Shown: positions 53,702-63,951 of the stretch, piece by piece
Position numbering within the stretch: position 1 is the stretch's first letter
Layout of the letters: the number at the start of each line of letters is the position of its first letter
Assembly: GCF_025961475.1 (NCBI RefSeq)
Contig: NZ_JAOQNS010000004.1
Span: 372,001 to 436,000, forward strand
Direction of reading: 5' to 3'
Length of the DNA: 64,000 bases
From: Rhodobium gokarnense
Lineage (GTDB): Bacteria; Pseudomonadota; Alphaproteobacteria; Rhizobiales; Rhodobiaceae
The notes under the pieces: generated by a model
Database searches by the model: none
Seen by the model: only the letters and a program-made list of their open reading frames with translations
What the model was told of the DNA's origin: nothing
Made by a program: the position numbers and the translations under genes

Positions 53702-54694
53702 TCAGTAGCCCTTGGCCGCCACGCGCGCCGCGCGCAGCTTGGCGAAATCGTCGCCGGCATGGTGGGACGAGCGGGTCAGCGGCGTCGCCGAGACCATCAA
53801 AAAGCCCTTGGCGTAGGCGATCTGCTCCAGCGCCTTGAACTCGGACGGCTCCACGAAGCGGTCGACCGGATGGTGCTTGCGGCTCGGCTGCAGGTACTGG
53901 CCGATGGTCAGGAAGTCGACGTCGGCGCTGCGCAAATCGTCCATGAGCTGCTGGATTTCGTGCCGCTTCTCGCCGAGGCCGACCATGATGCCGGACTTGG
54001 TGAACATGGTCGGATCGAGCTCCTTCACCCGCTGCAACAGGCGGATGGAATGGAAATAGCGGGCGCCGGGGCGAACGGTGAGGTAAAGGCCCGGGACGGT
54101 CTCCAGATTGTGGTTGAAGACGTCGGGCTTGGCGGCAACGACCGTCTCCACCGCCCCGTCCTTCCTCAGGAAGTCGGGCGTCAGAACCTCGACCGTAGTG
54201 GTCGGCGAAGCGGCGCGGATCGCCTTGATGGTGGCGGCAAAGTGCGCGGCGCCGCCGTCGGCGAGGTCGTCGCGGTCGACCGAGGTGACGACGACGTGCT
54301 TCAGGCCCATGCGGGCGACGGCGGTCGCCACCCGCTCCGGCTCCAGGAAGTCGAGCCCCTTCGGGATGCCGGTCGAGACATTGCAGAAGGCGCAGGCCCT
54401 CGTGCAGGTGTCGCCCATGATCATGAAGGAGGCGTGCTTCTTGGCCCAGCACTCGCCGATATTCGGGCAGCCCGCTTCCTGGCAGACGGTCACCAGCCGG
54501 TTGTCGCGGACGATGTTCTCGGTTTCCCGGAACCCGGTGTTGCCCGGCGCCTTGACCCGGATCCAGGAGGGTTTCCTCAGGATCGGCGTGTCGGCCCGGT
54601 GCGCCTTTTCCGGATGGCGCGGCCGTTCGGCCTTGGCGTTGTCGGTCTTGGCGTCGGTCCCGGTCTCGGGCTGTGTGTCGGGGGCGATGGCCAT
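53702..54694 (-). CDS. lipA: Lipoyl synthase
   Basis: 330 residues. The radical-SAM cluster is [10 protein letters not shown] (CxxxCxxC) and the auxiliary cluster [12 protein letters not shown] (CxxxxCxxxxxC); the C-terminal RSSHHAGD carries the serine ligand. It inserts two sulfurs into octanoyl groups on the E2 and E1-beta lipoyl domains encoded just upstream. A 30-residue acidic/basic N-terminal extension ([19 protein letters not shown]) is of no known function. Confidence 0.97.
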   Translation of the reverse strand: MAIAPDTQPETGTDAKTDNAKAERPRHPEKAHRADTPILRKPSWIRVKAPGNTGFRETENIVRDNRLVTVCQEAGCPNIGECWAKKHASFMIMGDTCTRACAFCNVSTGIPKGLDFLEPERVATAVARMGLKHVVVTSVDRDDLADGGAAHFAATIKAIRAASPTTTVEVLTPDFLRKDGAVETVVAAKPDVFNHNLETVPGLYLTVRPGARYFHSIRLLQRVKELDPTMFTKSGIMVGLGEKRHEIQQLMDDLRSADVDFLTIGQYLQPSRKHHPVDRFVEPSEFKALEQIAYAKGFLMVSATPLTRSSHHAGDDFAKLRAARVAAKGY

Positions 54695-54797
54695 GGGTGG
54701 TCTTTCCGTCTTTCAACTCACGACCGGCGGTCGCTGCCGGCCGCCGGTCGGATGGGCATATAGCGCGCGCGGGCTTGCGCGCAAACGCGACCTTTGG

Positions 54798-55046
54798 TCA
54801 GGAAATCAGCCGCGCGATCAGGACGACGATGATGGCGCCGACCGTTGCGACGATGATTTGCTCGACGAAGGCGTTGCCGATGTTGAGGCTGATGTTGAAC
54901 TGCCGGGCGAGGAAGCCGCCGACGAAGGAGCCGACGAGGCCCCACAGGATGTATTTCAAAAGGCCGCCGCCGCCGACGACGAAGCTGGCGAGCCAGCCGG
55001 CGATCAGGCCGATGACGACCCAGATGATGATAGACCGTGTGTCCAT
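54798..55046 (-). CDS. GlsB/YeaQ/YmgE-family small membrane protein
   Basis: 82 residues with three hydrophobic helices. The glycine-rich pattern IIIWVVIGLIAGWLASFVVG, then GLVGSFVGGFLARQ is diagnostic of this transglycosylase-associated family, whose biochemical role is not known; members are often stress-induced. It sits alone between lpd and lipA on the same strand. Confidence 0.92.
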   Translation of the reverse strand: MDTRSIIIWVVIGLIAGWLASFVVGGGGLLKYILWGLVGSFVGGFLARQFNISLNIGNAFVEQIIVATVGAIIVVLIARLIS

Positions 55047-55119
55047 GTTGCGTTCGTCTCCCCGTTAACTGCCGCCGCGTTGCGTCGGCTGGAGCCCCTT
55101 CAATGACAGCGACAGCCTA

Positions 55120-56535
55120 TCACGTATGGATGACGCGGCCATAGGCGTCCAAAACGCTTTCGTGCATCATCTCCGAGAGCGTCGGGTGCGGGAAAACCGC
55201 GTGGATCAGCTCTTCCTCGGTGGTCTCAAGGTTCATGGCGACGACGAACCCCTGGATAAGCTCGGTCACCTCCGCGCCGACCATATGGGCGCCGAGGAGC
55301 TGGCCTGTCTTGTCGTCGAAGACCGTCTTGACGAGGCCTTCCGGCTCGCCGAGGGCGATCGCCTTGCCGTTGCCGATGAACGGAAAGTGGCCGACGCGGA
55401 CCTTGTAGCCGGCTTCCTTGGCCTTTGCCTCCGTCAGGCCGACCGAGGCGACCTGGGGATTGCAGTAGGTGCAGCCGGGGATCTTCAGCTTGTCCATCGG
55501 GTGGACGTCGAGGCCCTTGATGCCCTCAACGCAGATGACGCCCTCGTGCTCGGCCTTGTGGGCGAGCATCGGCGGGCCGGCGACGTCACCGATGGCATAG
55601 AGCCCTTTGACGTTGGTGCGGCCGAGCCCGTCGGTGACGACGCAGCCGCGGTCGGTTTTCACGCCGAGGTCTTCCAGGCCGAGCTTCTCGATATTGCCGA
55701 CGACGCCGACGGCGGAGATCACCTTGTCGACGGTGAGCTTCTCGCTCTTGCCGTCCTTGAATTCCAGCGTCGCGGTGACGCTGTCCTTGCCCTTGTCGAG
55801 CTTGGCGACCTTGGTGTCGGTGTGGATCTTCATGCCGGCCTTTTCCAGGCGCTTGCGGGCATGGGCGGAGATTTCCGCATCCTCCACCGGCAGGATCTGC
55901 GGCAGCACCTCGACGACGGTCACCTCGGCGCCCATGGTGCGGTAGAAGCTGGCGAATTCGATGCCGATGGCGCCGGAGCCGACGACCAGCAGCTTCTTCG
56001 GCAACTCGTCCGGGACCATGGCCTCGAAATAGGTCCAGACCTGCTTGCCGTCGGGCTCCAGACCGGGCAGCACGCGCGGCCGGGCGCCGGTGGCGACGAT
56101 GACGTGCTTGGCGGAATAGTCGCCGCCGCCGAGGGCGCCCTTCGGCGCATCGTCGGCGCCCGTGACGGTCATCTTGCCCGGGGCCGTCAGCTTGGCCGAG
56201 CCCCAGATCACGTCGACCTTGTTCTTCTTGAGCAAGAAGCCGACGCCGGTGGCGAGCTGTTTTGAGACACCGCGCGAGCGCTTGACGACGGCGTCCATGT
56301 CGAAGCCGATCTTGTCCGCGGACAGGCCGAAGTCCTTGGCGTGCTCCATGTGGTGGTAGACCTCGGCGGAGCGCAGCAGCGCCTTGGTCGGGATGCAGCC
56401 CCAGTTGAGGCAGATGCCGCCGAGGTGCTTCTTTTCAACGACTGCGGTCTTGAAGCCGAGCTGGGCGGCGCGGATGGCCGTGACGTAGCCGCCGGGGCCG
56501 GCGCCGATCACGATGATGTCGTAAGCGTTGGACAT
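55120..56535 (-). CDS. lpdA: Dihydrolipoyl dehydrogenase (E3)
   Basis: 471 residues. FAD-binding GAGPGGYVTAIRAAQLG is at the N-terminus, the redox disulphide is GGICLNWGCIPTKAL, NAD-binding GSGAIGIEFASFY is near residue 190, and the His-Glu pair is in HAVFPHPTLSEMMHE. It reoxidises dihydrolipoamide of the pyruvate dehydrogenase complex. It is co-directional with pdhC after an 82-base gap and so is probably the dedicated E3. Confidence 0.97.
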   Translation of the reverse strand: MSNAYDIIVIGAGPGGYVTAIRAAQLGFKTAVVEKKHLGGICLNWGCIPTKALLRSAEVYHHMEHAKDFGLSADKIGFDMDAVVKRSRGVSKQLATGVGFLLKKNKVDVIWGSAKLTAPGKMTVTGADDAPKGALGGGDYSAKHVIVATGARPRVLPGLEPDGKQVWTYFEAMVPDELPKKLLVVGSGAIGIEFASFYRTMGAEVTVVEVLPQILPVEDAEISAHARKRLEKAGMKIHTDTKVAKLDKGKDSVTATLEFKDGKSEKLTVDKVISAVGVVGNIEKLGLEDLGVKTDRGCVVTDGLGRTNVKGLYAIGDVAGPPMLAHKAEHEGVICVEGIKGLDVHPMDKLKIPGCTYCNPQVASVGLTEAKAKEAGYKVRVGHFPFIGNGKAIALGEPEGLVKTVFDDKTGQLLGAHMVGAEVTELIQGFVVAMNLETTEEELIHAVFPHPTLSEMMHESVLDAYGRVIHT

Positions 56536-56617
56536 GGCTTGCCTCGTTGTGCGGTGCCGCGCGGCGGGCGCCGAGCTGGCGCCTGCCGAATGCGTCGCGC
56601 GTGCCGAAGGACGGGTG

Positions 56618-57982
56618 CTAGACCAGCATTCCCATCGGGTTCTCGATGTAGCGCTTGAAAGCGGCCATCAGTTCGGCGCCCAGCGCCCCGTCGACGGCGC
56701 GGTGGTCGGTGGAAAGGGTCGCCGACATGATGGTCGCCACCTCGATGGTGCCGTCGACAACGACCGGCCGCTGCTCGCCCGCACCGACCGCAAGGATCGT
56801 CGCGTGCGGCGGGTTGATGACGGCCGAAAAGTCCTTGATGCCGAACATGCCGAGATTGGAGACGGCCGTCGCCCCGCCCTGGTATTCCTCCGGCTTCAGC
56901 CGGCGGTCGCGGGCGCGCTTGGCAAAATCCTTCATCTCGTTGGAGATGATGGACAGCGTCTTTTCGTCGGCCCGGCGCACCACCGGCGTGATAAGGCCGC
57001 CCGGGATGGCGACGGCAACGCCCACATCGGCGGACTTGTGCTTCAGCATCGCGTCCTCGGTCCAGGTGACGTTGGCGTCCGGCACGGCCTTCAGCGACAG
57101 CGCCAGCGCCTTGATGACCATGTCGTTGACGGAGATCTTATAGGCCGGCTTGTCGTCGGTCACCGGGGCCGCGTCGTTGAGCTGTTTGCGCAAGGCGAGC
57201 AGCGCATCGATGCGGCAGTCGACGGTGAGGTAGAAATGCGGGATCGTCGTCTTCGATTCCGTCAGGCGCCGGGCGATGACCTTGCGCATGGAATCGTGCG
57301 GCACGGTCTCGTAGCTGCCCTCCTCGAACATGGCGCGGATCGCATCGGCGCCCATGCCCTTTGCCGGCGCAGCAGCGGGCGCGGCGGCCTCGGCCTTGTC
57401 CGGCTTGGCGGCGGCGGTGCCCTTTTCAAGGGCCTCTTCCACGTCGCGCTGGACAATGCGGCCATGTGGGCCGGAGCCCTTGATGGCGGAAAGGTCGAGA
57501 TCGTTCTGCTTGGCGATGCGGCGGGCGAGCGGGGAGGAAAAGATGCGGTCGCCGTCGCCGGTCGTCGGCGCCGGACCGGCTTCAGCGTCTGCGGCGGCCG
57601 GCTTTTTCGCCTCCGTTTTCTTCTCGTCGCTCTTTTGGGCCGGCTTGTCGTCGGTCTTTGCCGCCTCAGCCTTTTCGGGCTTGGCGTCTTTCTTCGGCGC
57701 CGCGTTTTCGCCCGCGCCTTCCAGCGCGCTTTCGTCCTCGCCCTCTTCCAGAAGAAGCGCGATCAACTGGTTGACCGGCACGTCGTTTGTACCCTCGCCG
57801 ACGACGATCTTGCCGACGGTGCCCTCGTCGACGGCTTCCACTTCCATGGTCGCCTTGTCGGTCTCTATTTCGGCGATGACGTCGCCGGGGGCGACCGAAT
57901 CGCCCTCTTTCACCAGCCACTTGGCGAGATTGCCGCTTTCCATGGTCGGCGACAGGGCCGGCATCAGGATCTCTATGGGCAT
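56618..57982 (-). CDS. pdhC: Pyruvate dehydrogenase E2, dihydrolipoamide acetyltransferase
   Basis: 454 residues. The lipoyl domain spans 1-80 with the modified Lys in [15 protein letters not shown]; an Ala/Lys/Glu-rich flexible linker follows; the peripheral-subunit-binding domain is [20 protein letters not shown], then [12 protein letters not shown]. The catalytic domain ends with DHRAVDG (His and Asp of the active site). It forms the complex core and transfers acetyl to CoA. One lipoyl domain only. Confidence 0.97.
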   Translation of the reverse strand: MPIEILMPALSPTMESGNLAKWLVKEGDSVAPGDVIAEIETDKATMEVEAVDEGTVGKIVVGEGTNDVPVNQLIALLLEEGEDESALEGAGENAAPKKDAKPEKAEAAKTDDKPAQKSDEKKTEAKKPAAADAEAGPAPTTGDGDRIFSSPLARRIAKQNDLDLSAIKGSGPHGRIVQRDVEEALEKGTAAAKPDKAEAAAPAAAPAKGMGADAIRAMFEEGSYETVPHDSMRKVIARRLTESKTTIPHFYLTVDCRIDALLALRKQLNDAAPVTDDKPAYKISVNDMVIKALALSLKAVPDANVTWTEDAMLKHKSADVGVAVAIPGGLITPVVRRADEKTLSIISNEMKDFAKRARDRRLKPEEYQGGATAVSNLGMFGIKDFSAVINPPHATILAVGAGEQRPVVVDGTIEVATIMSATLSTDHRAVDGALGAELMAAFKRYIENPMGMLV

Positions 57983-58039
57983 TGCTGCGCTCCCCGCATT
58001 TTCATGCCTGCATCATTCATTTGAGCGGTTGAGGCGCCC

Positions 58040-59464
58040 TCACCTGTAGCAGACCGCCTTGACGGCCTCGATCAGTTCGGGAACCGAGGGCTTGGCGAGC
58101 ACTTCCAGATTGGCCGCATAGGGCATCGGCACGTCCTTGCCGGTGATCGACAGGATCGGCGCGTCGAGCCAGTCGAAGGCCTTTTCCTGGACCTGCTTGG
58201 CGATCTCCGAGGACACCGAGCAGATCGGCCAGCCCTCTTCCACGGTGACGCAGCGGCCGGTCTTCTTCACCGACTCAATGACCGTGTCGATGTCGAGCGG
58301 ACGCAGGGTCCTGAGGTCGATGAGTTCGGCCGAAATGCCCATCTCGTCCAGCGCCTCGGCGGCCTTGACCGCATAGGTCATGCCGATGCCCCAGGAGACG
58401 ATGGTGGCGTCGGTGCCCGGGCGGGCGATCTTGGCCTTGCCGATCGGAAGCACGTAGTCGTCGAGCTTCGGCACGTCGAAGGACTGGCCGTAGAGCATCT
58501 CGTTTTCGAGGAAGACGACCGGGTTCGGATCGCGGATCGCCGCCTTCAGGAGGCCCTTGGCGTCCGCGGCTGTCCACGGCATCACGACCTTCAGGCCCGG
58601 GATCTGGGAATACCAGGCGGAAAAATCCTGGCTGTGCTGGGCGGCGACGCGTGCGGCAGCCCCGTTCGGGCCGCGGAAGACGATCGGGCAGCCCATCTGG
58701 CCGCCGGACATGTAAAGGGTTTTTGCCGCCGAATTGATGATCTGGTCCATCGCCTGCATGGCGAAGTTGAAGGTCATGAATTCGACGATCGGCCGAAGCC
58801 CGGTCAGGGCCGCGCCGACGCCGAGACCCGTAAAGCCGTGCTCGGTGATCGGGGTGTCGACGACGCGCGTGTCGCCGAACTCCTTGAGGAGCCCCTGGGT
58901 CACCTTGTAGGCGCCCTCATATTCCGCGACCTCTTCGCCCATGATGAAGACGGTGTCGTCGCGGCGCATTTCTTCCGCCATGGCATCGCGCAGGGCCTCG
59001 CGCACCGAGGTCTTGACCATCTCGGTGCCGTCCGGGATCTCCGGATCGTCGTCGGGCTTCAAGAGCGGTGTAGCGGCAAGCGGCGGGCCGGACGGCTTGT
59101 CGGTCTCGTCGTCCTCGCCATCGTCCGCGGACGCCTCTTCCTTCGGCGCTTCAGCCTTTTCTTCCGCCTTCTCCGGCGCCTTCCCGCCCTTCGGGGCGGC
59201 GTCGAGGGCGCTCTCGTCCTCGCCCTCTTCCAGGATCATGGCGATCGGCGTGTTCACCTTCACGTTCTCGGTGCCGTCAGCGACCATGATCTTGCCGAGG
59301 ACGCCCTCGTCGACGGCCTCGACCTCCATGGTCGCCTTGTCGGTCTCGATCTCGGCGAGAACGTCGCCGGCCGAGACCTGGTCACCCTCGGCCTTCAGCC
59401 ATTTGGACAGGGTGCCCTCTTCCATGGTCGGGGAAAGGGCGGGCATCAATACTTCGATCGGCAT
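58040..59464 (-). CDS. pdhB: Pyruvate dehydrogenase E1 beta with an N-terminal lipoyl domain
   Basis: 474 residues. Residues 1-80 are a lipoyl domain (Lys in [15 protein letters not shown]) nearly identical to that of PdhC, then a charged linker, then the E1-beta transketolase-like domain ([54 protein letters not shown], cut at residue limits). The extra lipoyl domain on E1-beta is a known alphaproteobacterial trait. It lies between pdhA and pdhC. Confidence 0.97.
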   Translation of the reverse strand: MPIEVLMPALSPTMEEGTLSKWLKAEGDQVSAGDVLAEIETDKATMEVEAVDEGVLGKIMVADGTENVKVNTPIAMILEEGEDESALDAAPKGGKAPEKAEEKAEAPKEEASADDGEDDETDKPSGPPLAATPLLKPDDDPEIPDGTEMVKTSVREALRDAMAEEMRRDDTVFIMGEEVAEYEGAYKVTQGLLKEFGDTRVVDTPITEHGFTGLGVGAALTGLRPIVEFMTFNFAMQAMDQIINSAAKTLYMSGGQMGCPIVFRGPNGAAARVAAQHSQDFSAWYSQIPGLKVVMPWTAADAKGLLKAAIRDPNPVVFLENEMLYGQSFDVPKLDDYVLPIGKAKIARPGTDATIVSWGIGMTYAVKAAEALDEMGISAELIDLRTLRPLDIDTVIESVKKTGRCVTVEEGWPICSVSSEIAKQVQEKAFDWLDAPILSITGKDVPMPYAANLEVLAKPSVPELIEAVKAVCYR

Positions 59465-59480
59465 CTTCGTCCGTCCTTCT

Positions 59481-60548
59481 CTAGCGCAGGATGTCGGTGT
59501 AGAGCTCCGAGACGTCGGGCTCCGGATCCGTCTGGGCGAACTCGGCCGCCTCGCCGACGATGCCGCGGACCTCCTTGTCGATCGCCTTGAGGTCGTCCTC
59601 GCTGGCGAGCCCGCGGTCGATCATGCGCTGGCGGACCCGCTCGATCGGGTCGTTCTCCGTGCGCATCTTCTGCACTTCTTCCTTGGAGCGGTACTTGGCC
59701 GGGTCGGACATGGAGTGGCCGCGGTAGCGATAGGTGATCATCTCCAGAATGTACGGCCCCTCGCCCTTGCGGCAGCGCTCGACCGCCCGCAGCCCCGCCT
59801 CGCGCACGGCGCGCACGTCCATGCCGTCGACCTGCTCGCCCTCGATGTCGAAGGAGGCGCCGCGCTGGGAGAAGTCCCCTTGTGCGGTGGCGCGCTGGGT
59901 CGAGGTGCCCATGGCGTATTTGTTGTTCTCGATGACGAAGACGATGGGCAGCTTCCACAGGGAGGCCATGTTGAAGCTCTCATAGACCTGGCCCTGGTTG
60001 GCCGCGCCGTCGCCGAAATAGGTCAGGCACACCCGGTCGTTCTTGCGGTAGCGGTTGGCAAAGGCGATGCCGTTGCCGAGCGAGACCTGGGCGCCGACGA
60101 TGCCGTGGCCGCCATAGAAATCCTTCTCGCGGGAGAACATGTGCATCGACCCGCCCTTGCCCTTGGACAGGCCGCCGCGGCGTCCGGTCAGCTCGGCCAT
60201 GACGCCCTTGGGGTCCATGCCGCAGGCCAGCATGTGGCCGTGGTCGCGGTAGCCGGTAATGACCTGGTCGCCCTCCTCCAGCGCCATCTGCATGCCGATG
60301 ACGACGGCCTCCTGGCCGATATAGAGGTGGCAGAAACCGCCAATGAGGCCCATGCCGTACATCTGGCCGGCCTTTTCTTCAAAGCGCCGGATCAGCAGCA
60401 TTTCCCGAAAGGCGTGGCGTTCCTGGTCTTCGGTGAGAGCGGGCGGGGCGTCCGCCGATGCCGGTTTTTTGGCGTCCGGCTTCGCCTTGGCGGATCTTGT
60501 CCGGGATTTCGGTGCGGTCTCGGACGATTTCTGCGCTTTCGTTGCCAT
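59481..60548 (-). CDS. pdhA: Pyruvate dehydrogenase E1 alpha
   Basis: 355 residues. A basic Lys/Ala/Ser-rich N-terminal tail of about 40 residues precedes the catalytic domain. The ThDP motif is [20 protein letters not shown] with the closing [17 protein letters not shown] and the phosphorylation-loop-like [11 protein letters not shown] follow. It decarboxylates pyruvate and acetylates lipoyl groups with PdhB. The start at 60548 is fixed by GGAGGAAC. First gene of pdhABC. Confidence 0.97.
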   Translation of the reverse strand: MATKAQKSSETAPKSRTRSAKAKPDAKKPASADAPPALTEDQERHAFREMLLIRRFEEKAGQMYGMGLIGGFCHLYIGQEAVVIGMQMALEEGDQVITGYRDHGHMLACGMDPKGVMAELTGRRGGLSKGKGGSMHMFSREKDFYGGHGIVGAQVSLGNGIAFANRYRKNDRVCLTYFGDGAANQGQVYESFNMASLWKLPIVFVIENNKYAMGTSTQRATAQGDFSQRGASFDIEGEQVDGMDVRAVREAGLRAVERCRKGEGPYILEMITYRYRGHSMSDPAKYRSKEEVQKMRTENDPIERVRQRMIDRGLASEDDLKAIDKEVRGIVGEAAEFAQTDPEPDVSELYTDILR

Positions 60549-60682
60549 GCGTTCCTCCGCGCTGTGCAGCGATGATCGCTTGGCGAGAAAGATAGCGCGG
60601 GCGCGGGCCGTTTCCAATTCCAAATGGCAACCGGCCGGCAGTTATAACCACTTATTTTTATTGGGAATTCACGATGAACTGG

Positions 60683-60735
60683 AATCCGGTTGATCAGGTG
60701 GATTAACCGGATTTAGGTAATGCCTGCTTACCTAA
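60683..60735. terminator. Two overlapping hairpins after ftsB
   Basis: AATCCGGTT (60683-60691) pairs with AACCGGATT (60705-60713), and TTAGGTAA (60713-60720) with TTACCTAA (60728-60735); the second includes the ftsB stop codon. They lie between ftsB and pdhA and share base 60713, so on the transcript both can form only with that base contributing to one. Without a U-run, processing or attenuation is as likely as termination. Confidence 0.5.
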
Positions 60736-61048
60736 TATGGTCGCGGAAGATGACGACCTCGTCCTGGTGGACGACGTTGAGGCTTTCCCTCGCCCGCTCC
60801 TCGATCATATCCGGATCGAGGCTTTCGGGCCGAAGCAGCGCGACCCGGCGTTCCAGCTTCTCCTTGGTCGCCTTGAGGTCGGCCAGTTCCTCGCCGAGAT
60901 GGGCCGCCTCGCTGTCGAAGCGTTCGCGGGCGAACAGGCCGTAATCGCCATGAAAGGCGTGATAGGCGAAATAGGCAAGGAACATGACCGTGATCGCAGG
61001 CAAGTAAAGCTGCTGCAGGACGGTCTTGCGACGGTGTCGAGTGGCCAT
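60728..61048 (-). CDS. ftsB: FtsB/DivIC septum-formation protein
   Basis: 106 residues: a short basic cytoplasmic start, one transmembrane helix (LYLPAITVMFLAYFAYHAFH), then a coiled coil (SEAAHLGEELADLKATKEKL) and the conserved end ARESLNVVHQDEVVIF. It joins the division complex with FtsL/FtsQ in the inner membrane. ATG 61048 is taken; a TTG five codons earlier is possible. The ftsB-pdhA link is conserved in alphaproteobacteria. Confidence 0.9.
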   Translation of the reverse strand: MATRHRRKTVLQQLYLPAITVMFLAYFAYHAFHGDYGLFARERFDSEAAHLGEELADLKATKEKLERRVALLRPESLDPDMIEERARESLNVVHQDEVVIFRDHIR

Positions 61049-61198
61049 GGATTTTTTACGCAAGGACTGGTTACGCGAGTACCTGCTCGGCGCTTACTGC
61101 GCCCCCCACGGACCATCATGGCCGAATGTGCTTAACGCTTGGTTTCGCACCTGCGGTAGCCGGCGCCGTATGGCGGATTTCGGCCACAGAGTGCGGGG

Positions 61199-61993
61199 TC
61201 AGACCCGTTCGGGACGACGGTCGGGCGACGGCGCTTCCGGCTCGCGGCCAGGCTCCGGCGTGTCGAGCTGAACCCCGGCGTCGGCCGCCAGCTGGCGCGT
61301 CTTTGCCTGGTATTGCGGCGAGACGAGGCCGGCGGAAATGACCAGCTTGGCCGCCTCCTCCACCGTCATTTCCAGGGGAATGACGTCCTTCCTCGGCACG
61401 AACAGCAGGAAGCCGGAGGTCGGGTTCGGGGTGGTCGGCAAGAAGACGCTGATGATGCCGCCGTCGATGGGCATTTTTTCCGCGACCTCGCCGACGGTGT
61501 CAGTCGCAAGGAACACGATCGCCCACAGACCGCGCCTTGGATACTCCACCAGCGCCGCCTTCTTGAACGACTGGCCGCGCTGGGACAGCACCGTCTCGAA
61601 GATCTGCTTCAGCGCCTGGTAGAGATTGCGGATCAGCGGCATGCGGCCGAGGATCAGCTCGCCATAGGAGATGATCGTGCGCCCGGCGATGTTGGCCGTG
61701 AGGAAGCCGAGCACGGTCAGGCCGACGACGGAAAAGATCAGGCCGAGCCCCGGCACCGCAAACGGCAGGTAGTGTTCCGGGTTGTAGACCGTCGGGATCA
61801 GCGGCTTCACCCAGTCGTCGACCCAGCGGATGAACGACCAGGTGAGGTAAAGGGTGATGCCGAGCGGGCCGGCGACGATGATGCCGGTCAGCAGGTAATT
61901 GCGCAGCTTGGCCGCCCCGCTGACGCGCGCGGAGCTTTCTGGCGGGCCGATCTTTTCGGTCGGCCGTTGTTTTTTCTGGCTTTTCGGTTTCAC
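61199..61993 (-). CDS. DUF502-family membrane protein
   Basis: 264 residues with two strong transmembrane segments: YLLTGIIVAGPLGITLYLTW near residue 33 and FAVPGLGLIFSVVGLTVLGF near 80. The family hallmark FVPRKDVIPLEMTVEEAAKL and YPRRGLWAIVFLATD are present. Both termini are hydrophilic and probably cytoplasmic. The function of DUF502 proteins is not established. It stands between ftsB and glmS on the minus strand. Confidence 0.92.
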   Translation of the reverse strand: MKPKSQKKQRPTEKIGPPESSARVSGAAKLRNYLLTGIIVAGPLGITLYLTWSFIRWVDDWVKPLIPTVYNPEHYLPFAVPGLGLIFSVVGLTVLGFLTANIAGRTIISYGELILGRMPLIRNLYQALKQIFETVLSQRGQSFKKAALVEYPRRGLWAIVFLATDTVGEVAEKMPIDGGIISVFLPTTPNPTSGFLLFVPRKDVIPLEMTVEEAAKLVISAGLVSPQYQAKTRQLAADAGVQLDTPEPGREPEAPSPDRRPERV

Positions 61994-62124
61994 GCTGGGT
62001 CGTCCTGTCGGCGCGTCCTGGGTCCGCTCAATCCCTTTCTACATCAATATAGGGCGCCGCAAAAAAATTTTGTGCAGTGCTTTAACGAAGACCGAAAAAG
62101 ACGACGAAAAACGACCGCCGCCGC

Positions 62125-63951
62125 CTATTCCACCGTGACCGACTTTGCGAGGTTGCGGGGCTGGTCGACGTCGGTGCCCATGAAGACGGCGACGTGGTAG
62201 GCGAGGAGTTGGACCGGCAGGGCGTAGACGATCGGCGTGATCGTCGCCGGCATGTCGGGCAGCACCAGGGTTTCGAGCGCATCGATGGAGGCGGCCTCGG
62301 CGCCCTTCGGGTCGGTCATCAGGACGATGCGCCCGCCGCGGGCGGCGACCTCCTGCATGTTCGACACCGTCTTGTCGAAGATGCGGTCGTAAGGAGCGAT
62401 GACGACCACCGGCAGGGTCTCGTCGATCAGCGCGATCGGCCCGTGCTTCAGTTCGCCCGCCGCATAGCCCTCGGCGTGGATGTAGGAGATCTCCTTCAGC
62501 TTCAGCGCCCCCTCCATGGCCAGCGGATAGGAGGTGCCGCGGCCGAGATAGAGGACGTCCGAGGCGTGGGAGAAGGTTTTTGCCAGCCGCTCGATCTGCG
62601 GCTCCAGGCGCAGCGCCTGGGCGGCAAAGCGCGGGATCTCGACCAGCGCCTCGACGAGCTTGCGCTCATCCTCTTCGCTCAGATGGCCGCGCGCGCGCCC
62701 GGCGGCGATCGCCAGTGCCGTCAGGACGGCGAGCTGGCAGGTGAACGCCTTGGTCGAGGCAACGCCGATCTCCGGGCCGGCGAGCGTCGGGAAGATGACG
62801 TCGGATTCGCGCGCGATCGTCGATTCCTCGACATTGACGATGGCGGCGATGTGCTGGCCCTCGCCCTTGCAGTAGCGAAGGCTCGCCAGCGTGTCGGCGG
62901 TCTCGCCGGACTGGGAGACGAACAGCGACAGGCCGTCCGGCTCCAGCGGCATCTCGCGGTAGCGGAACTCCGAGGCGATATCGATGTCGACCGGCAGCCG
63001 CGCGAAGCGCTCGAACCAGTACTTTGCGACGAGGCCGGCATAGAAGGCCGTGCCGCAGGCGGAAATGGCGATGCGGTTGAGGGTACGGAAGTCGAAGGGC
63101 AGGTCGTCCGGCAGCCGCGTTGTCATGGCGTTGAGGTCGAGATAGCGGGCGAGCGTGTGGCTGACGACCTCCGGCTGCTCGTGGATTTCCTTGGCCATGA
63201 AGTGGCGGAAATTGCCCTTGTCGACGAGGAGCGCCGAGGTCTGGGACTGGCGCACGGGCCGCTGCACTTCCGCTCCGCTTTCCTCGTAGATGCGCACGCC
63301 CGAGCGCCGCACCACGGCCCAGTCGCCGTCCTCCAGATAGGCGATGCGGTCGGTGAAGGGGGCGAGCGCGATGGCGTCGGAGCCGACATACATGGTGCCG
63401 TCGCCATAGCCGATGGCGAGCGGGCTGCCCCGCCGCGCGCCGATCATCAGGTCGTCATGGCCGTCGAACAGGAAGGCGAGCGCAAAGGCGCCCTCCAGCC
63501 GCGGCAGGACCTTGCCGACGGCCTCTTCGGGCGTTGCCCCGCCATCCATCTCATGGGCGACCAGATGGGCGACGACTTCCGTGTCGGTCTCCGTCTCGAT
63601 GGCAATGCCGGCCTCGGTGAGTTCGGCGCGCAAGGCGCGGAAATTCTCGATGATGCCGTTGTGGACGACGGCAACGCGCGCATTCATGTGCGGGTGGGCG
63701 TTGGTCTCGGTCGGCGCGCCGTGGGTCGCCCAGCGGGTGTGGCCGATGCCGCTGATGCCGGCGAGATGCTCGCTGCCGAGGCGCTGTTCCAGATTGGTCA
63801 GCTTGCCCTCGGCCCGGCAGCGGGTCAGCACGCCGCCTTCAAGGGTGGCGACGCCGGCCGAATCGTAGCCGCGATATTCCAGCCGCTTCAGCGCGTCGAC
63901 CAGTTGCATGGCGACGCTGTCCTTGCCGAGAATGCCAATGATGCCGCACAT
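62125..63951 (-). CDS. glmS: Glutamine-fructose-6-phosphate aminotransferase
   Basis: 608 residues. The N-terminal nucleophile is Cys2 (MCGIIGIL), with the glutaminase domain to about 240 (GHTRWATHGAPTETNAHPH). Two SIS domains follow, with ISACGTAFYAGL and SQSGETADTLASLRY binding the sugar phosphate and a C-terminal DQPRNLAKSVTVE tail that closes the active site. It makes glucosamine-6-phosphate for peptidoglycan and LPS. The start follows GAGGGGAG. The upstream gene, often glmU, lies beyond the window. Confidence 0.97.
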   Translation of the reverse strand: MCGIIGILGKDSVAMQLVDALKRLEYRGYDSAGVATLEGGVLTRCRAEGKLTNLEQRLGSEHLAGISGIGHTRWATHGAPTETNAHPHMNARVAVVHNGIIENFRALRAELTEAGIAIETETDTEVVAHLVAHEMDGGATPEEAVGKVLPRLEGAFALAFLFDGHDDLMIGARRGSPLAIGYGDGTMYVGSDAIALAPFTDRIAYLEDGDWAVVRRSGVRIYEESGAEVQRPVRQSQTSALLVDKGNFRHFMAKEIHEQPEVVSHTLARYLDLNAMTTRLPDDLPFDFRTLNRIAISACGTAFYAGLVAKYWFERFARLPVDIDIASEFRYREMPLEPDGLSLFVSQSGETADTLASLRYCKGEGQHIAAIVNVEESTIARESDVIFPTLAGPEIGVASTKAFTCQLAVLTALAIAAGRARGHLSEEDERKLVEALVEIPRFAAQALRLEPQIERLAKTFSHASDVLYLGRGTSYPLAMEGALKLKEISYIHAEGYAAGELKHGPIALIDETLPVVVIAPYDRIFDKTVSNMQEVAARGGRIVLMTDPKGAEAASIDALETLVLPDMPATITPIVYALPVQLLAYHVAVFMGTDVDQPRNLAKSVTVE

